Assembly (NCBI RefSeq): GCF_011390835.1
Contig: NZ_JAABRQ010000003.1
Span: 1-64,000, forward strand
Direction: 5' to 3'
Source of the DNA: Hydrogenophaga sp.
Lineage (GTDB): Bacteria > Pseudomonadota > Gammaproteobacteria > Burkholderiales > Burkholderiaceae_C
DNA length: 64,000 nt
This document shows, piece after piece, positions 19,343 through 29,011 of the stretch; position 1 is the first letter of the stretch; each line of letters opens with the position of its first letter. The position numbers were made by a program, and so were the translations under genes. Below the pieces are notes generated by a model. The model worked only from the letters and a program-made list of their open reading frames with translations. It was not told the DNA's origin and did not search any database.

Positions 19343-21316
19343 ATGAACCTTTTCCTCCTGCGCCGCGTCCTGCGGGCGCGGTGGCACCTGCTGGGGTGCG
19401 CGTTTTGTCTGCCGGTGCTGGGTTTCGCCCAAGCGCCGAACACTCCCACGCCTGCGGCTGAACCGACCACCAGCGCAGCAGCGAGTCCGAGTCGCAAGGA
19501 CAAGCCGAGTGACGAACCGGTCTACCGCTTCGGCATCGAGCTCCAGACCGAATCCAAGGATTTGCGCGAATTCCTTCTGCGGCACATGGAGTTGCAGCGA
19601 TTTCGCACCCTGCCCGACCTGGACGCCAGCGAACTCGCCCGTCTGGTGGACAAGGCGCCGGACAACATCGGCGACCTGCTGGGCACGCTGGGCCACTTCA
19701 ATCCCCAGGTCGAGGTGCTGGACCTGGCGCAAGATAGCGCCTTCCCCTTGGGCACGCTGCGCCTGAAGGTCGACCCCGGGCCCTTGACACGGGTGGAGTC
19801 GGTGCTGATTGCGTTCCGCGGTGAAATCGCCAGCCGACCCGAGGCGGCCGAGCAGCGCGCCGCCATCCAGAGCGCCTTCTCCATGAAGGCGGGCGACCGG
19901 TTCACCCAGGCCGACTGGGCAAGCGCCAAGACCGCTGCCCTGCGCCAACTCACAGCCCGGCGCTACCCGGCCGGACGCATCGACGGCAGCCTGGCCGATG
20001 TCGATCCCACCAACCACACGGTACGCCTTGCCTTGGAGCTCGACTCTGGCTTGCCAGTGCAGATCGGGGCGGTTCGGGTGGAAGGCACCGAGCGCTACGA
20101 AGGCAGCGACGCCGAAAATCTGGTGCGCCTGGCTGGCCTGTTGCCCGGCAGCGACTACGACCTCGTCAACCTGCAGGAGGCGCAGCGCCGCATTGCCGAA
20201 ACCGGCTATTACGACTCGGTGTTCGTGTACGTCGATCCTGGCACCGATGCTCAGGTCGCGCCCGTGGTGGTGCAGGTGCGCGAAAGCAAGCTGAAAAAAC
20301 TTGTCCTGGGCATCGGCGCCAGCACCGACAGCGGTGCACGGCTGTCCATCGAACACATCCACAACCGGGTGCCGGGCATCGGCTGGCGCGCGGCCAACAA
20401 GCTGCTGATCGAGCGCGACGACCAGCTGTTCACTACCGACTGGACCCGCCCGGTCGATGAGCGGGGATGGGGCTGGTTCGTGGGCGGCCAGCTGGCGCGC
20501 CAGATCGATGGCTTTGACACCACCACCAGCCAGCGCCTACGGGTGGGGCAATCGCAGACCGACCCCCTCCTGGACCGCAGCTTTTACCTGCAGTTCGACC
20601 GCGCGTTGTCGAAAAACTCGCAAGACGCCACGCTCGGTTCGGACGGCGCGGAATCGTCCTTGTCGGCGAACTACGCGTGGACTAGGCGGCGTTTTGACAA
20701 CCTGCTACAGCCCAACGATGGGCACGGCTGGGCGGTGGAGTTGGGTGCGGGCACGACGATCACACCCATCCGCCGCCCCTTTACCCGCACGCGCGTGCGC
20801 TGGCTCGGCCTGTGGCCCATCGCCTCGGGCCAGGCCACCACCGACCAGTCCACGGCGGCAGCGCTGGGTGAGGCCAAGCGTGCGCCGGTGAGCAGCAACG
20901 CCGGGCGCCTGGCCTTGCGCCTGGAGGGGGGTGCTGTGTTGGCGCAGTCCGATGCGCCGATTCCTGAAACGCAGCTGTTCCTCACCGGCGGTGACAACAC
21001 CGTGCGCGGCTACGGCCTGCGCTCCATCGGCATACCTCAATCCGATGGCGGCGTGCAGCCCGGTCGCTATCTGGCCGTCGCCAGCCTGGAGTGGCAGCGC
21101 CCCCTGGTGCGCAAAGGTGTGCGCACCCCGTTTGAAACGGTGCTGTTCGTAGACGCCGGCGCCGTGGCCGACCAACCTGGGGACCTGCGCATGCAGTGGG
21201 GGGTCGGTGCTGGCCTGCGCTACAACAGCCCGGTCGGGCCCTTGCAGTTGGACCTGGCTTACGGTCTGGATCCCAAGCGCCTGCGCCTGCACCTGAACGT
21301 GGGCTTCGCGTTCTGA
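19343..21316 (+). CDS. tamA: Outer-membrane translocation/assembly protein TamA
   Basis: POTRA repeats and BamA-type barrel with GGDNTVRGYGLRSIG; followed by tamB. Confidence 0.92.
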   Translation: MNLFLLRRVLRARWHLLGCAFCLPVLGFAQAPNTPTPAAEPTTSAAASPSRKDKPSDEPVYRFGIELQTESKDLREFLLRHMELQRFRTLPDLDASELARLVDKAPDNIGDLLGTLGHFNPQVEVLDLAQDSAFPLGTLRLKVDPGPLTRVESVLIAFRGEIASRPEAAEQRAAIQSAFSMKAGDRFTQADWASAKTAALRQLTARRYPAGRIDGSLADVDPTNHTVRLALELDSGLPVQIGAVRVEGTERYEGSDAENLVRLAGLLPGSDYDLVNLQEAQRRIAETGYYDSVFVYVDPGTDAQVAPVVVQVRESKLKKLVLGIGASTDSGARLSIEHIHNRVPGIGWRAANKLLIERDDQLFTTDWTRPVDERGWGWFVGGQLARQIDGFDTTTSQRLRVGQSQTDPLLDRSFYLQFDRALSKNSQDATLGSDGAESSLSANYAWTRRRFDNLLQPNDGHGWAVELGAGTTITPIRRPFTRTRVRWLGLWPIASGQATTDQSTAAALGEAKRAPVSSNAGRLALRLEGGAVLAQSDAPIPETQLFLTGGDNTVRGYGLRSIGIPQSDGGVQPGRYLAVASLEWQRPLVRKGVRTPFETVLFVDAGAVADQPGDLRMQWGVGAGLRYNSPVGPLQLDLAYGLDPKRLRLHLNVGFAF

Positions 21317-21324
21317 GCCGCCGC

Positions 21325-24300
21325 ATGACACGACCACCGAACGAGGCCGAGGCGCCAGTGCCAGTGGTAGCAGGGCGCCACTCGATTCGCAGCCTGGCGC
21401 GGGGCGTGGGGCGTGCATTCAAAGGCCTGGGCTGGTTGGGCGTGTGGCTGCCCGGTACCCTAGTGGCCTTGCTGCTGGCGGCCTTGGTGGTGGTCTGGGT
21501 CTGGAGCGGCACACCAGGCTCGCTGGCGCAAGCGCTGGGCTGGGCCCAGGCCTGGACAGAGGATCAGCCTCCCGAGGCTGGGCGTCTGCAGGCCACCAGT
21601 GTGCAGGGCAGCCTGCGCGAGGGCGGGCGGATCGAGGGCCTGCAGTGGTCGCAACCGGGCCTGGACGTGCAAGCTCTCGCTGTGCGACTGCGCTGGAGTC
21701 CCAGCCTCATCCTGCAGGCCCTGCGCGGCAAGGGTGTGCAGATCGACGAACTGGCCATCGGCGAACTGCGCGTACAAGACAACCGGCAGCCTTCGCCCAC
21801 AGTGCCGCTGGAATCGCTGGCCTTGCCGGTTCGCCTGAGCGTGCCCTGGTCGCTGGACCGCTTGGTGCTGACCGGCAATGCAGCGCTGGAGCTGAGCCAG
21901 CTCAAGGGCCTGTACCGCTACGGCGTGCTGGAACCGGACAGCCCGCCCAGCCAAGGCCTGGTGCCGGGCGCGGATGCCGCACACCAGCTCACGCTGGACT
22001 CCCTGCAACTGGCCCAGGGCCGCTACAGCGCGCAACTCGTGCTCGGCGCGCTGGCACCGATGCCACTCAAGCTGAGCCTGCTGGGCGATGTGCAAACCAG
22101 TGTGCCCGGCGGGCAGAGCCTCACCTTGAGGGCCACCGCCGATATGATGGGCACGCTGTCTGGCGCCAGCGCCTCGCTGGCCATAGAGGCCCGGGCTCAG
22201 CCCGCGAACAGCGCTGGCGCCAGCCCTACGCTGGTGGCCAGTGCCACCGTGCGCCCCTGGGCCAGTGAGCTGACCCAGATGGTGGAGCGGGCCAGCGCCA
22301 CCACCCGCGAGCTGGACCTGTCCTCGCTCTGGCCGCAGGCACCGCGGACCAAGCTGTCGGGCACGATGAGTGCTGCACCAAAAAACGGCGCCTGGCAGGC
22401 CAGTGCCCGCCTTGACAACCGCGACAGCGGCCCCTGGGACCAGCAGCGCCTGCCGGTCCAATCGCTGCGCGCCGAGGTGGAGCAGCGCGAGAGCCGCTGG
22501 GTGGTTCCCAGCCTGAGCGCGCGCATCGGCCAGGGCGAAATTCAGGCCCGTGGCGCTTTTCAACCCGCCGCCGGTTCTAAGCCCGCGACCTGGGAAGGCG
22601 ACGTGACCGTGGTGGGCCTGAGCCCGGCGCTAGTCTGGAGCACGCTGGCACCGCTCGCGCTCGATGCCCAGTTGCGGGCCAGCACCGGCGCGGCGCAACC
22701 CGATGCGATCGCACTCGACGCGCGCGTGCTGCCCTCGGACAGGCAGCCTTCGCGAGCAGCCCAGGGTCTGCGCATGCGCGAGGTTCAGGTCACTGGCCAA
22801 TGGCTGGCCGCGGGCGGCGTGGGCGGCGTGCTCGACCTGACGCAGGCCGTTGTCGACGCCGCTGGCCTGCGCGCCACCGCCCAGGGGCGCTTCGATGTGG
22901 CCGCGCGGGCGTTCAAAGGCCAGGCCAGTTTGACCCTGCCCGGTGCCCAGAGCTCCTTCCAGGGATATCTGGGGCATGCGCAAGGCAATGGCGATCTGTC
23001 CCTGAACATCACGGATGCCGCCCAGCTACTGGCCTGGGCCCGCAGTCTGCAGACGCTGCCAATGGCCGGCCCGGCCATTGCCGCCTGGCTGAAGGCACAA
23101 CCGCAGTTGAACACCTTGCAAATCGCCGGCAGCGGGCAGCTGAAAGCGACATGGCAAGGCGGTCTGGCCGAACTGGGTTTTCCGGCGCCGGGCACACCGG
23201 CCGCCGCCGCACGCGGCGCGCCATTGCAGCTGCAGGTCACGCTGGATGTGCCGAAGCTAGGTGGCCAGCTGCCGACGCCCCAGACCGGCACCAGCACAGC
23301 GAGCGCGGCCAAGCCCACCCCCTGGTCGGTGCAAGGGCTGCGCTTTGACGCCCGAGGCAGCCTAGCCGACCTCGCGCTCAAGCTGCAGGGCGACGCCGCG
23401 CTCGCGCCCTGGAACGGGTCGATCAACACCCAGGCCCGCCTGAAGAACGCGCTCGCGGGAATGGGTCTGTCCACCACCACGCCGACAACAGCCACCAGCC
23501 AGCTGGACCTTGCCGCGCTGCAGCTCCAGGTGCAGGACGCCTCCAGATCCGATCGCCGCGTCGACTGGCAGATCCGCAGCGAGCAAGCGCTGGCGCTCAG
23601 CTGGGTGTCGACACCGGCCGGGCTCCAGCTGCAGGCCAGGCCAGGCCGCCTGCAGGCGCTGCCCACCTTCCAGTCGCTCAAGCCGCCTGGCGCAAGAACC
23701 AAGCTGAGCGGCAACAATCCGCCCGCCGGTCCGGCGGCGAAAACGCCACTCACCCTGGCCTGGGACGCCATCCGCTGGCAGGGTGAGGCGATTGAGACGC
23801 GCGGCCGCCTCAGTGGCCTGCCGCTGTCGTGGATCGACGCGTTGGCCACCGCCGAGGGTGCCAGCAGCGGCCCCATCACCCAGGCCGGCGTGCGTGGCGA
23901 CATCGTGTTCGACGGCACCTGGGATGTGCTGTTGCCGGCAGCAGGCGCCAGCGGCGCACCGTTGCGTCTGGACGCGCAGCTGCTGCGCGCCAGCGGCGAC
24001 CTGTCGGTGCAGACCGAGCCATCGGGCAGCGGCTCGGCCCTGGCTGGCGCCGCCCGCGCGCCCGTGCAAGCCGGCGTGCGCGACGCCCGACTGATCCTCA
24101 ACGCCCAGGGCCGCACGCTGAACGCCAGCCTGCTCTGGGACAGTGAGCGGCTGGGCCAGGCCACGGCTGGCGTTCGCACCGAATTCAACGCCGGTGCGCA
24201 GGCAGCGCCGGGCGAGAGCCTGCTCGATGCCTGGTGGCCTGCCAGCTCGCCCATCGAGGGCTCGCTCAAAGCCACGCTGCCCCAGGTGGGTGTCTGGTCG

Positions 24301-25569
24301 GCGCTTGCGCCGCCAGGCTGGCGCATGCGAGGCACGCTCAAGGCCGAGGCCACGGTCGGCGGCACCCGTGGCGAACCCAAACTGCGCGGCAGCCTGGAAG
24401 CCGAAGAGCTGGCGCTGCGCTCGGTGGTCGACGGCATCGAGTTTTCCAACGGCCGACTGCGCGCGACACTGGACGACGAGCGCATCACCATCGAACGCCT
24501 CACGCTGGACGGCCCCTCCGGCAGCGAACCAGGTGGCAGCCTCGAGGCCAGGGGCCAGGCCCAGTGGCGCGCCCCCACACCCGGCGCACCGCGCGAGCCC
24601 CTGATCGACCTGGAGGTGCGCACCCAACAGCTGCGCGTCTCGACCCGCCCCGACCGCCGCCTCACGCTCTCGGGCGAAGTCAAGGCGCAGCTGGCTGGGC
24701 CGCGCCTGAACGTGCGCGGCAAGCTCACCGCCGATTCCGCGATGTTCATCCTGCCCGACGAGCTGGCGCCCACCCTGGGCGACGATGTGATCGTGCGCGG
24801 CGGGCGCAGCCTGCCCCAGGGCACGTCGACCGCGGTGCCGATCGAGCCCGACATCGAAGTCACCATCGACCTGGGCCAGCAATTCGAGGTGCGCGGGCGC
24901 GGGCTCAAGACGCGTCTGGCCGGCCTGCTCACGGTGCGCAGCACGCCCAAGCTGCCCACGCCGCGCGTGCTGGGCGAAGTGCGCACGGTCGGCGGCACGT
25001 ACCGCGCTTATGGCCAGAATCTCAACATCGACACCGGAGTGTTGCGCTTCACCGGCCCCTACGACGACCCCACGCTGGACATCCTCGCCGTGCGTGCGCA
25101 GGTTGGCGACAACCAGCGTGTGGGTGTGCAGATCACCGGCAGCGCACAGGGCCCACGTGTGCGCCTCTACGCCGACCCCGATCTGCCCGACAGTGAAAAA
25201 CTGGCCTATCTGGTCTTGGGCCGCCCCGCCACCGGCGCTGGCGCCGAGGCCGCCGTGTTGCAACAAGCCGCGCTCGCACTGCTGGCCGGCGGCGGTGGCC
25301 AGCGAGACGGAGGGATTGCCAGCACCATTGGCCTGGACGAGCTGGGCTTCAGTGGCGAATCCACCAACGCCGACGGTTCCACGACCGCCGCTGCCCTCAC
25401 ACTGGGCAAGCGCATCTCGGACAAGCTCTACCTGAGCTACGAGCGCACGCTGGCCGGCACGCTGGGCACCGTATCCATCTTCTACGATGTGTCCAGGCGC
25501 CTCACGCTGCGGGCGCGCGCCGGCGAAGAAAGCGCGATCGACCTGATCTTCACCATCCGCTACGACTGA
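21325..25569 (+). CDS. tamB: Translocation and assembly module protein TamB
   Basis: N-terminal TM anchor, C-terminal DUF490: GGTYRAYGQNLNIDTGVLRFTGPYDDPTLDILAVR ... KLYLSYERTLAGTLGT. Confidence 0.93.
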   Translation: MTRPPNEAEAPVPVVAGRHSIRSLARGVGRAFKGLGWLGVWLPGTLVALLLAALVVVWVWSGTPGSLAQALGWAQAWTEDQPPEAGRLQATSVQGSLREGGRIEGLQWSQPGLDVQALAVRLRWSPSLILQALRGKGVQIDELAIGELRVQDNRQPSPTVPLESLALPVRLSVPWSLDRLVLTGNAALELSQLKGLYRYGVLEPDSPPSQGLVPGADAAHQLTLDSLQLAQGRYSAQLVLGALAPMPLKLSLLGDVQTSVPGGQSLTLRATADMMGTLSGASASLAIEARAQPANSAGASPTLVASATVRPWASELTQMVERASATTRELDLSSLWPQAPRTKLSGTMSAAPKNGAWQASARLDNRDSGPWDQQRLPVQSLRAEVEQRESRWVVPSLSARIGQGEIQARGAFQPAAGSKPATWEGDVTVVGLSPALVWSTLAPLALDAQLRASTGAAQPDAIALDARVLPSDRQPSRAAQGLRMREVQVTGQWLAAGGVGGVLDLTQAVVDAAGLRATAQGRFDVAARAFKGQASLTLPGAQSSFQGYLGHAQGNGDLSLNITDAAQLLAWARSLQTLPMAGPAIAAWLKAQPQLNTLQIAGSGQLKATWQGGLAELGFPAPGTPAAAARGAPLQLQVTLDVPKLGGQLPTPQTGTSTASAAKPTPWSVQGLRFDARGSLADLALKLQGDAALAPWNGSINTQARLKNALAGMGLSTTTPTTATSQLDLAALQLQVQDASRSDRRVDWQIRSEQALALSWVSTPAGLQLQARPGRLQALPTFQSLKPPGARTKLSGNNPPAGPAAKTPLTLAWDAIRWQGEAIETRGRLSGLPLSWIDALATAEGASSGPITQAGVRGDIVFDGTWDVLLPAAGASGAPLRLDAQLLRASGDLSVQTEPSGSGSALAGAARAPVQAGVRDARLILNAQGRTLNASLLWDSERLGQATAGVRTEFNAGAQAAPGESLLDAWWPASSPIEGSLKATLPQVGVWSALAPPGWRMRGTLKAEATVGGTRGEPKLRGSLEAEELALRSVVDGIEFSNGRLRATLDDERITIERLTLDGPSGSEPGGSLEARGQAQWRAPTPGAPREPLIDLEVRTQQLRVSTRPDRRLTLSGEVKAQLAGPRLNVRGKLTADSAMFILPDELAPTLGDDVIVRGGRSLPQGTSTAVPIEPDIEVTIDLGQQFEVRGRGLKTRLAGLLTVRSTPKLPTPRVLGEVRTVGGTYRAYGQNLNIDTGVLRFTGPYDDPTLDILAVRAQVGDNQRVGVQITGSAQGPRVRLYADPDLPDSEKLAYLVLGRPATGAGAEAAVLQQAALALLAGGGGQRDGGIASTIGLDELGFSGESTNADGSTTAAALTLGKRISDKLYLSYERTLAGTLGTVSIFYDVSRRLTLRARAGEESAIDLIFTIRYD

Positions 25570-25656
25570 CGCATGGCCCTGGGTCCTCAGGGCATGAGAC
25601 CCCAGCGCGCCTGCATGTGCGCGAAGACCCCGCCTTTACAATCGCCGTTCCTCCTC

Positions 25657-25731
25657 GCCGCCATAGTTCAATGGATAGAACGAGCGCCTCCTAAGCGCTA
25701 GATACAGGTTCGATTCCTGTTGGTGGTACCA
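25657..25731 (+). tRNA. tRNA-Arg (anticodon CCT)
   Basis: Cloverleaf by eye: GCCGCCA/TGGTGGT, GTTC/GAAC, AGCGC-CTCCTAA-GCGCT, ACAGG-TTCGATT-CCTGT, encoded CCA. Confidence 0.93.
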
Positions 25732-25739
25732 AACTCAAG

Positions 25740-25777
25740 CCCGGAACGGTTCGCAGCCATCCGGGTTTTTGTTTTTT
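25740..25777 (+). terminator. Rho-independent terminator after tRNA-Arg
   Basis: CCCGGA-N14-TCCGGG followed by TTTTTGTTTTTT. Confidence 0.9.
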
Positions 25778-26051
25778 CACTCTGAAGTGGCTACCTATCG
25801 GTGCAACAAGGTGTCATGCGATCCAAGCATTCTGCGAGTGTCATCGGGTTCTCCAATGCACCGGCACCTTTGCGCAGCGCAGCTGCGCGCGTGCAGTACG
25901 ATTTCATCGTGCGCCACGACCTGCCGCTTGCGTTATCCCATGACAAGAAGCGATGCCGAGTCCTTGGTCAGCTCCAGATCAACCACCGTGGGCAGTTCCG
26001 CAGACCCTCTCGACGAATACCCTGAGCTGGCCGTGCGCTCGGCGTGCGGCC

Positions 26052-27479
26052 CTACTCTGCCTTGGTATCGGCGTCCAGAAAGGCGTTCACCTGATGCGCG
26101 AGTTCGATACCCAGCGCTTCGCGTCGTCGGCTGTGGTTGCGGGATTGGCCGGACCGATGCTCCCACTCCGGGTGGGCGCGGGCCTGCTGTAGTGGCTCCA
26201 GCAACCGCAGCAGCGCTTTTCGGTAGGCGCTCGATGGGGCCAGTCGCAGCTCGATGGTGTCTTGCGCCGCATGCCCGCGCGCCTGCAACACCTGGCACAG
26301 GTGGGTCAGGTGGTCAGCCAGCAGCACGAGCACGCTGTTGTCCAGCGTCAGCTCCTCAATGCCCATGATCTTGTTTCTCAGCATGCGCGGTGCTTGCCCC
26401 CAGCCCTGGCTGACGGCGCCGCCGATGGCCGCGCCCAGCGCCGTGGCCGCGCCCAGCGACATACCCGCCAGCGCGATGTCGAGCGCAAAGCCCACGGCCG
26501 CGCCTGCCGCCGCGCCGCGGCCCAGCAAGCGCCCGACTGTGGCCAGCGTCTCCGGGTTGAACAGGTCCGAGGCCCAGCGGTCGCTGGTCCAGGGCACGAC
26601 TTCCAGGCTGGCATCGTCGCGCTCGAAGCCGTGCATCTGCAGCAGGTCGTGCACGCAGCGGCGAACGCTGTCCACCAGCTCAGCGCGAAACGCATTCACC
26701 AGGGCTTCTTTCGCCCTCGCATCGGCCAGGATCTCGGGTGAGACCTCGCGACGCATCGAGGCCGCCGAAATCAGCGTGTCGGCCACGCGCTGCGCACAGG
26801 CGACGCGGCGCTCGGCGGCCTGGCGATCCAGGTCAAGCAGTACGGTCTGGAGCGTGGCTTTGTGCTGGCGCATGAGCACGCTAAGGTCTTCGTAGAGTTG
26901 GCGCTCTGCGCCCACAAAGGGTGCGACCGCGTCGAACAGCACGGCGGCGTGCAGGCCGTAGGCGGCCAGCACCTCGCGCCATTCGGGCTCTCGGCTGTGC
27001 TTGCTGCGCACGAAGTTGAGCACCGGCATGATGGGTCGGGCACAGGTGTTAAGCACCTCGATCTCGCTGCGGTACTTGGGCAGCAAAGGCTCGCGGCAGT
27101 CGATCACGTAAATAGCCGCATCCGACGCCAGCATCTGGCGCAGCACCTTGGCCTCCTGCTCGAACACGCCGCGCGCCTCCGGTCCTTCGAGCAAGGCGCG
27201 CACCCGCTCGGGTGGCGAGAGCGCCTCGGGCATCTGCTTCAAGTGGTACTGAAGCGCGACCGAGTCCTCCAGGCCGGGTGTGTCGAAATAGCGCAGCAAC
27301 GTCTGGCCGTCGATGTCCAGATCGATGGCTTCCACATGCCGGGTGGTTCCGGGCCGGTCGGAAACCTGGCCAAATCGCACCTGGCGCGTCAGCGTGCGCA
27401 GCAGCGAAGTCTTGCCCGCGTTGGTGTGGCCCACCACGGCGATGTCGATTGGGCCACCCGTTTTTTTACGTTCAGCCAC
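26052..27479 (-). CDS. GTPase with DUF3482 domain
   Basis: G1 GHTNAGKTSLLRTL, G3-like DTPGLED; C-terminal glycine-rich membrane-associating segment. Confidence 0.88.
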   Translation of the reverse strand: MAERKKTGGPIDIAVVGHTNAGKTSLLRTLTRQVRFGQVSDRPGTTRHVEAIDLDIDGQTLLRYFDTPGLEDSVALQYHLKQMPEALSPPERVRALLEGPEARGVFEQEAKVLRQMLASDAAIYVIDCREPLLPKYRSEIEVLNTCARPIMPVLNFVRSKHSREPEWREVLAAYGLHAAVLFDAVAPFVGAERQLYEDLSVLMRQHKATLQTVLLDLDRQAAERRVACAQRVADTLISAASMRREVSPEILADARAKEALVNAFRAELVDSVRRCVHDLLQMHGFERDDASLEVVPWTSDRWASDLFNPETLATVGRLLGRGAAAGAAVGFALDIALAGMSLGAATALGAAIGGAVSQGWGQAPRMLRNKIMGIEELTLDNSVLVLLADHLTHLCQVLQARGHAAQDTIELRLAPSSAYRKALLRLLEPLQQARAHPEWEHRSGQSRNHSRRREALGIELAHQVNAFLDADTKAE

Positions 27480-28914
27480 GGCGCTGCTCCATCCATTGCT
27501 TCGCTTCGGCGTCGGTGGCGCAGAAGCTTACCTCCTGCAGATCTCTTTCCGATAGCCAATCGGCCCAACGTTGCGGCTTGTTGGTGCCGGTCGCAGACTC
27601 GTCGCTCAGCGGCAGCAGCGCGCAGTCGACCGCCTCGCTGCAGACCTGGCGCAGAAAACGCTCGGCACCCCGGTCTGGACTGGCTGCAGCGGAGCAAGCG
27701 ATCAGGGTGCGCGCGCCGGGCGAAGCGGCCAGTGCCGTCAGCAAACCTAGGCGCTCGCTCATGGTACCGGTGATGATGTGCACCTGATCGGCCAGCGAGG
27801 CCAGTGCGTCCGGTGGCCAGCGTAGGCCATCGGGCAACTCGAAGCCGATCAGCACCACTGGCGCGGCCTGGCCAGAAACATGCGGACGGAACAGCGGCGC
27901 GCTGGCCCGCGGCCCGGCGTGTTCGGCATCTACCACCGAGGCTGACGCCATCGAGGCGAAGCGCGTGGCAAGCTGGCGGAAATAGGGCTCTCGCGTGTCC
28001 AGCGACAGGCGGTGGGCGCGCCGCTGCCACACTGCGGCACAGACGACCAGCGCGAGCAGACGCGGCAGCAAGCCATACAGCAAGGCGCTTGCCAGCAGCC
28101 ACCAGGCGATCGCCTGCGAATCGGCTGAGCTCGGCGCGGCGTGCACCACCGCCTGCGCCGGCACCCCGAAGCCCAGCATGCGCGGCAGCCAGCTGGTGAG
28201 ACGCAGAAATTCGTCAAAGAACGCCGGGCTCAGGATGGTGGTTTCCCAGGTCAGCTGGTAAGCCTGAAACGAAAACAGCGTCAGCAGCGTGACCAGCGCA
28301 AGGGCAAACGCCAGCGCCCACAGCCCATGGCTGATCGCGCCAAACACCCACAGCGACAGCCGCTGCTGACGCAGCACGGCGTTGGCGCCGCGCAGCAAGG
28401 TGAGCGAGTGCGGCCCGTGCAGCCAGGGCATGCGGGCCGCCAGCGACAGCATCAACTGGCCCAGTGACCAGGGTGCCGTGCCTTGGCCGGAGAGCGCCGA
28501 GGCCAGCGCCCACAACAGCCAGATCAGCAGCGCCAGCACCGGCACACCCAGCATGGCCACAAAAGCCAGCGCGGCGTTCAGCGTCTGCCCGCTGCCCAGC
28601 GCGCGGGTGAGCAGGCCACCCGCCAGCAGGTAGGCCAGCAGCACCAGCAGGCTCGCTGCGATCCACAACCCGGTCTTCAAGCGCGCCCAGTCCTCCAGCA
28701 GGCCCAGGCGACGCCCGAGCAGTCGGGCGCGCTCGAGGATGCGGTCCTGTTCGGTGTGCTGGCGCGCATGGGCCAGCGTCATCTCGCCGGCGTCGTCGAG
28801 CGCGCCCGCCTCCTCCATCAGCCGCAGCGTGTGGGCCAGGGTGGCATCGCGGAACGTGGCGGGCGAAGGTGGCGAGGATGGCTGGCTGATGGTGGCTCTC
28901 CGCATCCTGAACAA
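27472..28914 (-). CDS. DUF2868 family membrane protein
   Basis: N-terminal EDWARLKTGLWIAASLLVL, multiple TM segments; 8-bp overlap with the DUF3482 GTPase. Confidence 0.85.
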   Translation of the reverse strand: MFRMRRATISQPSSPPSPATFRDATLAHTLRLMEEAGALDDAGEMTLAHARQHTEQDRILERARLLGRRLGLLEDWARLKTGLWIAASLLVLLAYLLAGGLLTRALGSGQTLNAALAFVAMLGVPVLALLIWLLWALASALSGQGTAPWSLGQLMLSLAARMPWLHGPHSLTLLRGANAVLRQQRLSLWVFGAISHGLWALAFALALVTLLTLFSFQAYQLTWETTILSPAFFDEFLRLTSWLPRMLGFGVPAQAVVHAAPSSADSQAIAWWLLASALLYGLLPRLLALVVCAAVWQRRAHRLSLDTREPYFRQLATRFASMASASVVDAEHAGPRASAPLFRPHVSGQAAPVVLIGFELPDGLRWPPDALASLADQVHIITGTMSERLGLLTALAASPGARTLIACSAAASPDRGAERFLRQVCSEAVDCALLPLSDESATGTNKPQRWADWLSERDLQEVSFCATDAEAKQWMEQRRG

Positions 28915-29011
28915 GGTGCCAGGGCGGTGGGTTGGGGAAGGCGCCTGACTTGCGTCAGGGGCGCAAGGCCTATGCTACCCGGGGGGCCGGCGCCCAATGA
29001 AACACCGCGCC

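Noticed and set aside
22785-25266. 737-aa and 634-aa minus-strand ORFs opposite tamB
   Set aside because: Antisense GC artefacts; TamB on plus has a coherent C-terminal domain
25732-26051. Possible integration site or integrase remnant downstream of tRNA-Arg(CCT)
   Set aside because: No second copy of the tRNA 3' end, no integrase or mobile genes; only a 320-bp gap with no recognisable product before the DUF3482 gene
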